From assembly GCA_963931865.1 (NCBI GenBank), contig OZ007505.1:9840576-9904575 (forward strand): 64,000 bases of DNA. The letters run 5' to 3'. Position 1 is the first letter of the stretch, and each line of letters opens with the position of its first letter. Below are positions 12,908-27,200 of the stretch, in pieces. Origin of the DNA: Axinella damicornis. Its lineage: Eukaryota; Porifera; Demospongiae; Axinellida; Axinellidae. The translations under genes and the position numbers were made by a program. Under the pieces are notes generated by a model that was not told the origin of the DNA, ran no database searches, and saw only the letters and a program-made list of their open reading frames with translations.

Positions 12908-12941
<34 letters not shown>

Positions 12942-15049
12942 ACCATTTCACATCATCATCATGCACATATTAGTACAACAAACATAACTGTTGCTACAAC
13001 TTCTAAATCCCACCTACTATGTATCTTGGTAAAAAAGACTATCCCTCGTATACCGTGCAAAGCAATCAGCTCTGTATGTGTGTCGATGTGTTGCTCTGTT
13101 TACGCTAATCATACATGTGGGCAGAGGAGTACATGTACGTGTTCTTTTGAACTCTAGGCTAGTCAGCACCATTCACCACTTCTCATTCAAGAGGTCCTCA
13201 CTCAATAAGCCAGTTGCACGCAAGCGAAAGTATTCACGGAATGTATGACGTCACATCCGGTTGCTCTATTGCAGCTACGTTAAGTATTGCAGTCAATGGC
13301 GAAATCGGTAGGTGGGCGTTTGAAATGTGCACGAGATTAAAACTATGCCAATCACACAATTTACGTGACCGCGGCGATAAACAAGAGACCTGGACGGTCA
13401 AGACGGTGAGCAAAGTGTGAGAATTGGTTGAAGTACGAACAAGAACAAAGCGGTCTTGCTACGTCTTCGGCCCCCTGCCTCCAGTGTTCAGACTCTGTTC
13501 CTGCATAGCTAGATTATTATACTTCGAAGGTATTAGCTATGGTTTCTGTGACGCTTACTGCCGCGGACATACCGGGAGCAGACCTGAGCGAGCTGTTGGT
13601 TCTCTTTTGGCATCGCTATCGGGAAAAGTGCCTGGAACAAACTCGCGACTGCGACCTCAACTGCCTGCCATCCATCCAAAACAAGCTGAACCATCTTGGT
13701 CTCATACCTAGATGGCTTGGAAATCGGTGGAAGGTGCTCGGATCCTGGCTTGGGTTGTTGCCACAACATGTTACAGGTATGTCCAGCATACTGCGTTGTT
13801 CTCGTTCGTACTTCAACCGATTCTCACTCTTTGCACACTGTCTTTACCGCCAGGTCTCTTGTCCATCACCACAGTCACATGAACTGTGTAATCGGTATGG
13901 TTTTAGTCACGCGCAGGTTTCAAACCGCCCCACTGCCAATTTTGCCATTCACTGCAATACTTAACGTGGCTACAAGAGAGCAACCGGATGTGACGTCACG
14001 TCAATCAAATTCCTTCGCTCTTGTGTGCAACTGGCTTATTCCAACCTGTACGTCACTCTTGTGTAGCTGGCACTGCATGAATACGCAGCATGGGCAACTA
14101 AGAGTCCACAATACAATCATAGACTTTAGAGACCTCGCTCTGAAAATTTTGAGTAGCTACATTTTGTATAGTAGAACGTTGAGAACCCACTCACTTTGGC
14201 AGTGTATGAGGCCTTCAGAGGGTCTACCACCACCCCATCTTCCTCCAACTCTCGTCGGTAGACCTATAGCAAAACAGGAGCAGGAATCAATGCAAGAATT
14301 ATCCGAGATTCATTACACTCCTGGTAGGGGAAAAATAGTGCCATGTAAATAATGTTGTTTGACTACTTCGGAATGACCTACAAAGATTCTGACTACACCA
14401 CCGTGATCGCCATCATGCAGTGACACAATCACAGAATAATTGTGCTGAAACTCACCTTCGTGGTGGAGATACAAGCGCTTTTGTCAAACCGTCAGCCGCC
14501 ATTGCTCGATCGCTCTCTTCAACGTTGGTTGTCAGTACAGTCTTACAAAGTGCCCACAAAGATTCTGACCACACAGCTGTGATCATTGTCGTCCACTGAC
14601 GCTTACATGCAAAAACAAATTGCTAGTGATCGACTTAGCGTGGTTGCCACGTGGCATGTGCGTTAATTGGAAAAACTGCGATACTTAGCTTGCGCTAGCG
14701 CTACGGCGAGTCGCAACCAGGGTTGCAACGGCTACCAGGAGTGTGGTTGCCCCTCGATATATCTAGGATAAAGTCTTCAAGACCCTCCCCTTCTACAAGA
14801 TAATAACTTCTGCTTTGAATTGTCTTTGGAGGGAGGGATGGATGGACAGACTACATGTAGAGTGGTCATATGTACCTTCATGTCTCCATCCTCGTGTACC
14901 ACGCTCCAGTTGGTATCCACCGGCTCAAATATGTATCTTGCATATTGGCTCACTTGCTCATCAACCTATGCGCATGTGTGCATGCAGGTGTGGATGAATG
15001 TAGTGATGAAGATGCATGGTAGAGGCTATCATTTCTCCAGACACCCTAC

Positions 15050-15113
<64 letters not shown>

Positions 15114-15212
15114 CTTGCACATGTGTGCTTGTGTATGTGTGTGTGTATGCTTGCATGTGTGTGCTTGTGTACGTGTGTGCTTGTGTACATGTGTGCTTGT
15201 GTAGGTGTGTGC

Positions 15213-15264
<52 letters not shown>

Positions 15265-18200
15265 CTGACTGACTCACCATTGCAGTCATCTTGTGTGTGA
15301 TCCCAGACTTTGACTTGTGGACAATCACTTCTGGAATGGTTCCGTCACTCTCAGCTGATGTCCCTTCCTCGACAGCTGCAGCCTCCACTGTCTGCTGGGT
15401 CTGGAGGGAGGCAAGGTAGGGGTAAAGAGGCCGGGAGGAGGATAAGCTAAAACTGGATAATCTATGTTTGCCTATGAAGGTTGAATGAGCACAATTTCGG
15501 GTATTGTCCAGCACATACAACAGCCAAGAAACCTGAATCCTTAAGTACCCCATTCATACAGGATGCACCAATCAGCAAATTGTAATACCTACATGTAACA
15601 ATGTCATCAATGTCATCCAGGAAGTGGTCTGGACAACAACAGCAGGTGACCAGCTGATGAAACACCACAATGATGGTGCACTTACATGACTCAGTCTAAA
15701 AATAGCTTCAAGTGCATAGGTCACAGGTCATAAAGGCACAAACATCATCCCACAAGTGAAAGGCTCTGTTGATAAAGGGATGTCATAACCAACCTTAAAG
15801 GTCAAAGATCAACTATGTATTTAGCTCAACTATGTATTTTGGCTCAATAAGTACATCCTGGTCTATGTTGTTAAGTGATGGACACTGCGGAGTGGACTGT
15901 GGCAGTCAGGACATGCAAGAATGACAAAATGGAGTGCAAACGCTACCTGAGAGAGTGGCCGGCGTTGAAAGAGCACTACTTCACAGCAAACTCTTCCAAC
16001 TTACGCTTGGCCGTCTTCTTGCAACACGATGGAACACTTGATCGGCCATTGAAATCCATTTTCCATTGAGTCCTTCAAGTGTATCGAGGCTAAAGTGAAT
16101 GTACTACTAATTTGATGATCTTACTGTAGGTGTTTGCATGCTGTGTAGCAGGGTGACTATCAGCTTAGTCTTTTGCCCAGCCCGAAACACCTATCATCTG
16201 GTAACAAGCGGTAGCTTTCTTAGTGCAGCGGCTTAGTGTGGAATGTAGTCAGGGCATCAATTGAGGCTTATTACATCACTTGCATCTAGCAACAGTTGCT
16301 AGGGTGCCATATGTGAGGAGTACTACAGTCTCATGCCCACCTTCATAATTGACAATATCATTGGCATGTTCAAATTCCTCCGTGAAGGTGTGAAACGAGT
16401 ATCAAGAAAACTGCCGATTGTTGCCAGATGGATTTTCCAAAGGTGCTTCTGGCTGGGCACGATTTAGCCCAGTGAACTAAGGTGTCCTCTCACGGCTATC
16501 TTCACTTCCTGGTACCAACCACCCACAACCTCTCTAGTCACTAGAGTGAATCACACTCATGATAAGGTATGCCATACTTGAGTGCTGACTCAGCAATTAC
16601 CACTCTGATTGTGCCAACGCTAGTTCCAGAGGAGGTCAGTCAAGATCACTCGAGCCAGTGGTGTCCCATAGAGAATGTAAACAGACCACGTGCACAACAC
16701 TACTCAGAGCATTTTAGCCACGAGGCCCAATTGGGGTACACATGTAAGTAGTAAACCGAGACAGAGATTCCCAGAGGTTCCTGGAGGTTCCCCAGGGGTT
16801 CCACTGGGTTACTGGGCCACATTGAAGCCAAAACTGGAAGCCACTCCTACTAAGGGAAGCAGGCCTACAACACTCGGTAAGCAACGCCATTACCCAAACA
16901 ACCAGAAGTATTCCATGAAGGTAAGAAACTCACCAGTAGGTTGCCTGGGCCCGGGTGGCCTACTGCTGGAATGCTTTTTATGTCACATGCTAACAATGTT
17001 ATGACCAACCTCTAGGTGCATCACAGAGGGATCACACTTCGACAAAACACAATGACTGGTGCTGTAAAAGTGCACCAAAAGTCTTCCACACCAGGACAGC
17101 CATAAGCTACTCTGGCCTCATTCCCAAGTCACTCAGGACAGCCACAGACTAGCCTCGTTCCCAGGCCCCATACGAAAAATCGGAAAGGGGCCTGGTAGCA
17201 CTTCCATGTTAAATCTGTCGCTGCTGTACACGTCATCAAACGCGTGCTACGGTAGGACACGCCTCATTTCAAACATCAGATCAGCTGACTATCACCTTCA
17301 CAAAGACCAACGTGGAGCCCGAGAGAGCGTTGTTTCACAGTATATCGGTTGATTGGGACTCCAGCCAGTGCTGATAGATGGTCAGGAAGTTTGTCGCGAT
17401 GACCCGTTAGCGTAAACAGCGCTCTCCGATTTCGATCGTCCAGCCATCTCCCGCAAACGCGACGGCACTTCTTCACGAAGGAAATAGACGATGACGCCGC
17501 AGTCTGGAGTGGCAAAGTAAGCTCTATAACGATCTGCATGGTCCGTTTTGTGCTCTATAATACTAGTCAACACTTTGTCTCACGTGAAGGGATCACGTTT
17601 GCGTGTGGTTTCGTTCTGAAATCTGATTGGCTCCTCTTGAATTTGTGAGGCATAGTCGACAGAAATTGTACGGAAGTGCTACCAGGCCCCTTTCCGATTT
17701 TCGGATGGGGCCTGGGAACGAGGCTAAGCCACAGACTACTCCACCCAAGTCAGTGAAGTCACTCAGTACAATGAGACCACTCACGTTTGCGTCATCTTCC
17801 TTCACCTCGGTGGAGGTAGGATTCTCTCCTCCCTGCTTCCCCCCTCCCTCACCAGTCTGCGCCTGCAACACAACACCACACATTGACTCAACTACAGCAC
17901 ACACATACAGCATGTACAGCATCTCTGCATCAAGTACCAGACACATTACAGCTGCCCAAAGAAGACCAAGGACTGTTGAACATGCTACTGTAGTTGGCTA
18001 GCCCATAGTCCCTTCTGGTGACCACGCAAATGAAGGGCTCAGAACCAGAGTATGGGCTAACCAACTATTTGCTGCTCAAAAGCATCTTTCACAAGGTAAC
18101 TACCGTTGTTGCGCGTTATAAAGTGCATGCGCCTATATCTTTGCAGAACCCTCACAGCATACACACACTGCCAACGATGTACAGTAGGTAGGTAGGTAGG

Positions 18201-21200
18201 TAGGTAGGTACAAATGTACAACATTACACGATAGGGCTTGGCGAATTGTGACCAAAAATCAGGTCATTACACTAAGCTCCAACTAGCTTATGCTCCATTA
18301 ACAGGCTATTACGCATTAAGTCAGGTGATGATACAGGTGAATGAAATGGCTAGCTACACTGACCTTACTTACTCTCTGGGCACGGGAGGCATAATATATA
18401 TATGCACACGTGCGCCTACCGCTCCCCGCGTGAAGCATATACGTACGCAAGTGATTATGCGTACACTATGGCCTCCCCACGCTTACCTGTTCGACAATTA
18501 CTGACTTTCACACAGACAGTTACCTAAGAGGCTGCCTGAGCTAATAACTGATAAAAGTCTAAAGGTTAATAGCATTCATGCACTGTCAAAACAACTGCAA
18601 GCAGCTGTCATTTTTTTGTCACTACAACTGTAAACACCTTTGCAGGGATGACTGTGTGGATGGTGGCAAGTGGCAACAAGACAATATTATGAACACCTGA
18701 TGGGAGCCACAGAAGAGTGACAATTACAAGATAAAGCTGACAGCGCTGCCGTAATAGGCGTGGTCTTTGTGCTCCGGCTTGTGACAGCCACGATTCCTCC
18801 TGTTCTGGGGAAAAGACGGCACAACTCTTTCATTTCCGCGTTAGTCAGATGGCAGACTCGACGGGAACGTCGCTATAGGGTGGCAAAATCTAGTCATTCT
18901 TCACATCGGTTACTGACGCTTATCACACGTGCATGGTCGCGTGATGTGGAAGTTATGAATATTAATGACCACACCCAGAGAGTTAAATTACCCTATGATT
19001 CTTGTGAACGTGTACTACATCACTGTGCTTGATGCTGTTTCTGAATAAACTTGTTTCTTGCACTTTAAGTTAATGTCATGCCCAAGGTATCAGAATCCTA
19101 AATTAACTGAGCCATGCTCACATTTATTTGGCTAACATAATATCATGCCACCATAATTTATCAAGGCCTGCGCTACTGTACATCTAGCAAAGATAGTAGG
19201 TGGGGCTCTTTCAGGCTTGCCCTGATCAGATCCATTAAAGGATGGCATTGAGATGATGTTGCTGGCACTATTCAGCCATTGTAGTCTGTTTACGGCAACC
19301 TGTACCAGTCTCATTATGACAACGATAAATACTTGCAACATGTTCAGCTACTAGAATCGATCGGTTTTCAGAATTGCAACACACTTCGGTTCAAAGTTCC
19401 AAGTTTAAAGTGCATTTGAAGTGCTCAGAACCAGCCAACTCGCTGCTCATAAAGGCTGGTAATTTTGAATTGACCTTATTCGGAGGTACAGTACATGTAG
19501 CCCAAAACACTCACATTTTCCACCTCGTCATTCCGGTAAGCCATCTCTAGAGCATCAAAGAACTCTTCCTCATTGAGAGCGGTGTGGGGTCCCTCCTGAT
19601 GAGTGGAGGGAGGGAGGGAAGGAAGGAGAGAGAGAGAGAGGTAAGGGGGGAGGGAGGGAGGGAGGGAGGGAGGGAGGGAGGGAGGGAGGGAGGGAGGGAG
19701 GGAGGGAGGGAGGGAGGGGGAGGGAGGGGGAGGGAAGGGGAGAGGGAGGGAGGCAGGGGAGGAAGGGAGAGGGAAGGGGAGAGGGAGGGAGGGAAGGGTA
19801 GGGGAGGGAATGGAGGGGAAGTGGGTGATAAGGCTCATCATGACCTCATGCCACCCTCAAACTCACAGCAAGTCCCACACTTGCACCACAACTGCTCTTG
19901 ACACCACAGAGAAGTACACAGCACTTACAATGGAGCTCAACAATGGACTCCGAACTGCTCTACTCCAGACTGCTACACCACAGGATGTTTAGGGATTATA
20001 TAGCAAACACAGCATGCTGATTGCACGTGCTGGACTGGTGAGATTCATTGATCACTTAATGACACATAAGTAGTTATGGCTTCAGACATAAAGGGGATAC
20101 TACATTGGGGTGGAAGCCTATGGCTTGTCAGTGTTGGTACTGGAACTTTACCAGCGCCAAATGGATAGGAACACCTGCCAGGTCTGGAAGTGGACAGGTA
20201 TCCAGGCCAAGACTGGAACTGGGACAGAAGGTGAGGCAGCAGCTGCTCTATTCACCAGCTGTGTCCCAGCTGCTGGCCCACCACAGATCCTGGCGCACCA
20301 GGGATGGCCAACAGTGCAACTGCTGCCTCATGTGCCTTCCCAGTCCGAGTCTAGTCTCAACCATGATAGCAGCCAACGTTCAGCCTGGAAAGTTATCGTT
20401 ATCCTAGCCTCATCTTGCAGTGGGTTTTTTTCCATACCAGTATTTTACTCAGGGATATCTAGCAAATTACCCGAGCCATGTGGCTAGAGCCTCTGCAAAT
20501 GGATAGGATCATTTGCCAGGCCTGGAACAGGCCAGAGTTGGAACCAAAATCTGAACTGGGGCAGCAGGCTACAACAGAGTTTCTTCATCAGTATTAGAAT
20601 CTCATCTTGGGGAGAAGTACTTTCACAACCAGGTACAGCCCAACGGAGGCTGCCGCCTTGCCAGCCATATCCCAGGTTAAAGTTTAGTCCCAGACAGTGG
20701 TCCACTTGCCAAGCCCAGCAAACGTTCAAACCCCTGCGCTGCACCTTAGACCCACACCGGTTGGCTTGGTGGCCAATTTGTTCATGACATATGAAACACA
20801 TTGCTGCAACATTCCACTTCTCAAGAGTCATTACCTACAAGTGTGTGCACTTTTAGTAACAAATTGGCCACTTTGTACCAAGCAACTGCCAACTAACTAT
20901 GCATAATGCACAACTGTAAGCTGTAGGTGTGGAATACCACAAATTGGCCCACGTCTGCAGGCCAGGGATAAGTGGTGGGACAGGATAGCTGCAGTAGCCA
21001 ACGGAGCAGCTGCTGCCCCACCTGTCATCACAGTTCCGGTCTCAATCTGGATACTGGCCCACCTCTAGGCCAAACAAATGCTCCTATCCAGTTTAAGCCA
21101 CAGCACAATGACTCATGAAATGTTCCAGGTAGAAGTAGGAATTATCCTTCAAATGTGTACGGGCCAGGACTGTGATGTCAACTGCACTCACCTCAAAATC

Positions 21201-24200
21201 TGGGCCAGCATATTCGAAGGCTCTCACTCTGGGTCCATTCAGTGCCGAGTGTGCTGCCAATTCAGCCTTCCTCCGCCTCTCTTGCTCCTACAAACACACA
21301 TCATAAATGACATCACTACTTTAATGGATGATGTCACACATCATAAATGATATCACAGCTCTAATGGATGATGCAAGATTATAATAGCCACTTTATGAGA
21401 CACAGAGCTCACAACTTTATGAACCTATATACATGCAGGTGCAATTACCATGGATACCACCCCATAATCAAGACCATGTCAGTACCAGTATAGTACTGAT
21501 CATGTAGACCAATGACTAGTGTGCAGCATTATATTACAGGCTGTGTGCGATGTGCCTGCTAGACGCTTCAGCTAGTCTCCTGACTCGCAGTTCCTGTGCT
21601 TCACATAATTCTAGGCGTACATTTAGTAATATTCTGTGGCCTGAGGTCACGGTACATGTACGATGCTCTGATCAGTCATGTGCAAGTAATTGCTCCATGT
21701 TCTGCATATCGCCTAGGCTCACCCCACAATGCCATGCATTCCTCTGGTATCGTGTCACCCCATTCAAGCCACAAAAGTTTGACTCAACTGTTGCCTGAAT
21801 AGCAAGCAATCTGATACCACACAGTCGGTAGGCCAGCGGTCCAAATTTAAATCAAGAACAGGAAGTGCCCGGGAAGCTTCATTCCAATGTGTAATTAGTA
21901 TGCCGCTTACTTCCTGCCTTTTCCAACAGACAGCTCTCTCCAACCATGGCAGATTCAAGCCGGACTTGCGCCCGTTTTTATAGAATGGCACCTGTGCTTC
22001 ACGAAAATCTACTTTTGCTCGGCAGCAGGTGAGGCTAGGCGTCGCAGGAGCGGCTTCTGTCAACATCGTCGAGCGCGACTCGATCGACACCCCCGCACAT
22101 AAATCGGGTACATTTTGTTTTGCCTGGACTGTCATTGACGACCTATATATCGTTGGATAGCCCGAAAAAATCTCTACAAAAGATGTGGAAAGTGGCGTTT
22201 TCCACCGGAAAGTTTTTACGCTACGCGAGATCAAAGTAAGCCCAAAACATTGCACATTGCGCACGTTTAACACACGTCTTGTTGACAAAGAATGGAGACT
22301 GACACGAGCTCAGGATGCTGGAAGAAGGTAAAAAGTAGGTCACCAATGGTATTACCCTAGCTGGGTAGCTTGGCTACATCTTGAGAGTTATGCTAGTGCC
22401 TGTTGTATCATACATATAAGCAGATTCCAGGCTAGGCATGCTCAGGGGCTGGGGTACATGCACAACATGCAATTTGCTACTTTCCAGCCCTCCCATCTTC
22501 TCTCCATACCTGTGTGTAGGTCTGACATACCCAGGCAATAGATTGGTTTGACGGCTGTAATGCACCTACTCCTATGGCCCTGTATCTACACCCATGTCAA
22601 GCTATTTCGTAATCTCAAGTGTTGACATTTTGGCAAGGTATTGGAGGTCCAGATATCCCCCCTCCCTGGATGTGCGGTCCTAGGACCGTCAGGAGGACAG
22701 GATGTCCCCCACCCTAATCGAGGTGGTGGAAAGATGGTTCGTCAGAGACTGGGGTATCTAACCACTTCCTTTAAGAACCAGCACTGCATTATTCAGTGCA
22801 AGCCAGTGTGCAAGCAGGCTAGTTTCGAGGGGGAACAGCCACATATGATAGCATAGCTAGGCTAAGCTGGTGCTAAGGGGAACATGCACATCACCCCAGG
22901 GACGTACCACATACCCCAGGGTGGCTGTAGTGGGACATCATGGAGGGCACTCTTCTGAAAGTGCAGAGCAACATTCCCAACAATCACTCATTGCCGTCAT
23001 CAGCTTCCCCTTCGGAACAATGCATTCACTGATTTTAATTCAAGGTTACGTGGAGGAAACTGTTCAGGGTGCGTTGAAGGAGAAAAGCAGTAGAACCATT
23101 TACAGATGACAGTGCACAAGCCTGCACACGTCATCTTGTCCTACTGCCCCGAGAACCTGATGCCGGGTGTATAGACCTGTTGCAGCTGACGTCATCAATT
23201 CGAGAATACGACACCAACATGGTGGCTATTTAGCAGATAGATAGCAGCTTCTATGGCGATCTCAGTAAACACAATCATGCACCAACAATGCTTCTAGTAT
23301 ATATGTGTTGAATCGGATGAAGTTGGTTTAGACTCAAGCGTAAACAGATGCAGTAGTTGACCCTCTAGTGAACAGTTGTGACCTGGGCTAGTAAACAACT
23401 GAGGGACCAGGATCAGTTACAGTAAAGGGGGACTGCTAACAGTACCATGGCTGGTCCCAGGGGGACCATATGGAGCACACTGTTCGGTAAGGGAGGGGAC
23501 CTGTTCTCCACCAGCTAGATCCTCCTGTCCCTGTGCTATTTCCACCTCAACCAGATCTGAAATACCTAAACTAGTCTTTCAGGATGAGAGGACTGTAAAC
23601 AGCTATGGCTCCATGCATGTTGTGCATGTATCCCCCCAGCCCGGGCCCCTAGCCTGGAATCTGCTTATATGTATGATACAACAGGCACTAGCATAACTCT
23701 CAAGATGTAGCCAAGCTACCCAGCTAGGGTAATACCATTGGTGACCTACTTTTTACCTTCTTCCAGCATCCTGAGCTCGTGTCAGTCTCCATTCTTTGTC
23801 AACAAGACGTGTGTTAAACGTGCGCAATGTGCAATGTTTTGGGCTTACTTTGATCTCGCGTAGCGTAAAAACTTTCCGGTGGAAAACGCCACTTTCCACA
23901 TCTTTTGTAGAGATTTTTTCGGGCTATCCAACGATATATAGGTCGTCAATGACAGTCCAGGCAAAACAAAATGTACCTGATTTATGTGTGGGGGTGTCGA
24001 TCGAGTCGCGCGCGACGATGTTGACAGAAGCTGCTCCTGCGACGCCTAGCCTCACCTGCTGCCGAGCAAAAGTAGATTTTCGTGAAGCACAGGTGCCATT
24101 CTATAAAAACGGGCGCAAGTCCGGCTTGAATCTGCCATGGTTGGAGAGAGCTGTCTGTTGGAAAAGGCAGGAAGTAAGCGGCATACTAATTACACATTGG

Positions 24201-27200
24201 AATGAAGCTTCCCGGGCACTTCCTGTTCTTGCTTTAAATTCCAATTATTTGGACCGCTGGCCTAACGACTGCACATACCTTTTCAAATTTCTTCTGCCAG
24301 TATTCCTCTCTCTTGTTCATCACTTCCATACAATGTGAAAGGGAAGCAATGATCCCGGCGGTTGTTGCCTTAAACGTGATCGCCTCACCACGGAAGTCAA
24401 TGCTGCCCAGGTCTGGGGGAGAGTTGGTCCCACTGCCGCTGACTCCACCCACGGCAAAGTGGGCATGTGAGTAGGGTCGTTGGTAGTAGTTGTTTGGTCT
24501 GGCAAGAATAGCGGGTTTGAATGCAAAGGGATCACTGCCTGTGCGTCGATGGCCCTTTGGGGTGTACCGCGATGGAAGGGGAGAGTGGTGGCTGGACGCT
24601 TTGCTGTCGGTGGAGCGTGTGAGGGGGGAGGGTGGTGCCTGTTGAGAAGAGACTGTTAGATAGTCACTTGAGGTGTTCTCTTCTGGAATGTTGTCAATGG
24701 ACTCAGCCGAGGTTGAGATGCCATTAACCATCACACCACTTTGACCTGAGGTGGGGAGGGACGGGGAGGAGGAGGGAGGTAAATCACAGGGATGACATCA
24801 TGAGGAGGGGTAAAAGAAACCCTCCGCTTGTATTTGAACATTAAAGCATTCAAATACTTGGTCACAAGTTGGGTAAAAGGGAGACAACATGATCTGTTTA
24901 TCACATGCAAGACACCAGTGGAAGCACTCGGCCAATGTCGTACAAACATGGGGAGCTGGACTACTACGGTTCAGTTGCCAGACATCGATTCATGGGACCT
25001 CACATGCACTAGCCGCTGGGGGTCAGTTGCTAAGCATCACATCACAGGGCCTACTGCACTAGACACTGTGGCTCCTGAAGCTGTAGCAACAGCAATCGTG
25101 AGTACTCTGGTGTCTTGAGCAATAGTGTCTCTAGCTGCCGTACAAACAGGACGATAAAATCTAAACTCCACAAGATATATATCTACTATGTTGTCAAGGC
25201 AACCCAGCTGAATGTCCTGGACAACAGAGAAACAACTGAAGCCAGATGACTCAGCTCGCCTAGTCGGAAAGTCCATCTCAGCCAAAATGTCGCTCAATAC
25301 ATGAATACTAGCTGGAGAAGCTTCCAGCTTTCTGGAAAAAGAAGAAATTTGGGTACGTAGCCAAAGAGATGCTATACAGCAGTAATCCAGGGTCTGCAGG
25401 TCGTACAATCAGGCAGTGAGGATAAAACACTATTTCTCGGTGATTGAGGTAATGCAGAAGATCTTGGAAGAAATTCATCTGTCACCCATGCTGCTTGACC
25501 ATACAAAAACCAACATACATCTTATGGTTCCATCCACCTTGCAACCACACTAGAAGCTGAAACCTACTGGAGCTGATGCTCAATAATTGTGAATCAGTCA
25601 ACAAGCTTGTAGGTGCCGGCATCAAATGTCAGTAATTCTTGGAAAGATGTGCTTCCAAAGCAAGCTCACCTTCCTGTTCCTAATGCTACTCAGGTTTCTA
25701 CTACGGCAGCGTAGTATGGCTGCCATTTCTAGCTCATGGTGTTCATCTGCAAAACTGCATATGCGATGACGTGTGTTCACTGCTGAGTGCAGGAGTGGCC
25801 AGTAATCACGACGTCCATGCATGGGCTCAAAACTATAGAGTTTATATAAAATTTTCTAAATCTGCTCGCTGGACCTTAGACAAGGTACATGTTCAAAATG
25901 GCATCTCAAGCACGCATAACTGTGCGTATTGTGCTGGTGCACTCCAACATGTAGTTTTCAGTGTGCTTCTATCAAGTTTCGCTGAGTGTCACAGATAGCA
26001 GAAAGTCCTAGTGGATAGCACTTTTCATTAGCTGTTCTACTCCATTGCATAATGTTTGCCAAGGATGTTTGCATGCCAGGCCTTCCCTCTCCACCACCTT
26101 CGCCATTCTGCTGATAAAAGCCACCAAGGTATACTAAACCTGTGCCTTGGTATACATTACTTGTTCCCAGGCCCCTGCTCAGTTATTCGTCACTTGCAGT
26201 ATGGAAAAACGGAGAGGGCCGGGTAAGTTTCCTAACATGAGCATAACGTAATCTACAAATGGCAAATTGTCAGAAAAAGTGTCACATTTTGCTCAATCAT
26301 CTACATATTCCATGCTCGGTGTGTATGACAGTCGCCTGCTAGCATGTGGTGTGTTACTTGGTGCCTTCACTCAGTACGCCCACATTCATTTCAGGTCTTT
26401 CTACCATCTTTCTACCCTTGACGTCAGTCTTGTGATAAAACTTACCAGGCCCTCTCCCTGGGCAGGGCATGGGAACAAGGCTATACATTACTGTGGTCAC
26501 GCCATATTTTCACCCCATTTGTCCACCACAAACTACATCCCATTTACAAAAATCACGCAACTATATTCATCAACTGCACAAAAAACTGAGCATGAATATA
26601 GCAAATAAACCCTATGAATGTCTAATAAACAAATCCCCATAGTCAGCCCATTGCAATATCTGTAGGCGGCCAGGAACCAAGCTGGGAACAAAGTTCGTAT
26701 GGAGAGGTTACGGTATCCAGCAAGCTAAGGTCAATCTCCCAGACCTTTCATCCAGCGTACATATCGCTTCCAGTATAACGATACTAAAAGCGATCCACGC
26801 TAGGGTTGGTTGGGTCTGGGACTGAGACTAGGTCAAGATCTACATGTACATGTAGTAATAAAACTTTCATTCTATGGGTCCTCTGCTTGGCCAAAATGTA
26901 GCCAAGAGTTTCATCATTGCTTACAGCACGAAGAGTAGGGAGAGCTTTTTATCACATGAACAGCATCAAGGGTAGAGTAGAAACAGAATTCTGTGTGGGG
27001 TAATTACCTTGCTCTTGAAACAGCACAAAGAACACTTGGTATGGTCTGTTACCCTCCGATGACCACATACAACTTAGCTAGTGTCTTGATGTCCTGAGCT
27101 CACATTGCCCACACACATAGAAAGATCACTTGACCTTTTGGATTTCACTTGGGAGCCTGAGAGTGTGACCTTGTACCAACCACAAAAATGCATTACAACA

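Noticed and set aside
14820..15553. Open frames of 62-174 residues across 15055-15264
   Set aside because: Products of the (GT)n tract. Only the part 15278-15400 on the minus strand is a real exon (of the ceramide transfer gene).
19476..19901. Pro/Ser/Leu and Gly/Arg/Glu-rich frames
   Set aside because: Translations of the GGGA/TCCC repeat; only 19515-19595 minus is an exon.
21764..24338. Two identical 174-180 residue proteins on opposite strands
   Set aside because: They are the two arms of one inverted-repeat transposon. The second overruns a real exon border, and there is no start or splice support.
24731..24949. Separate gene upstream of exon 24745
   Set aside because: The frame is intron sequence read through the CCTCAG acceptor of the ceramide transfer exon.
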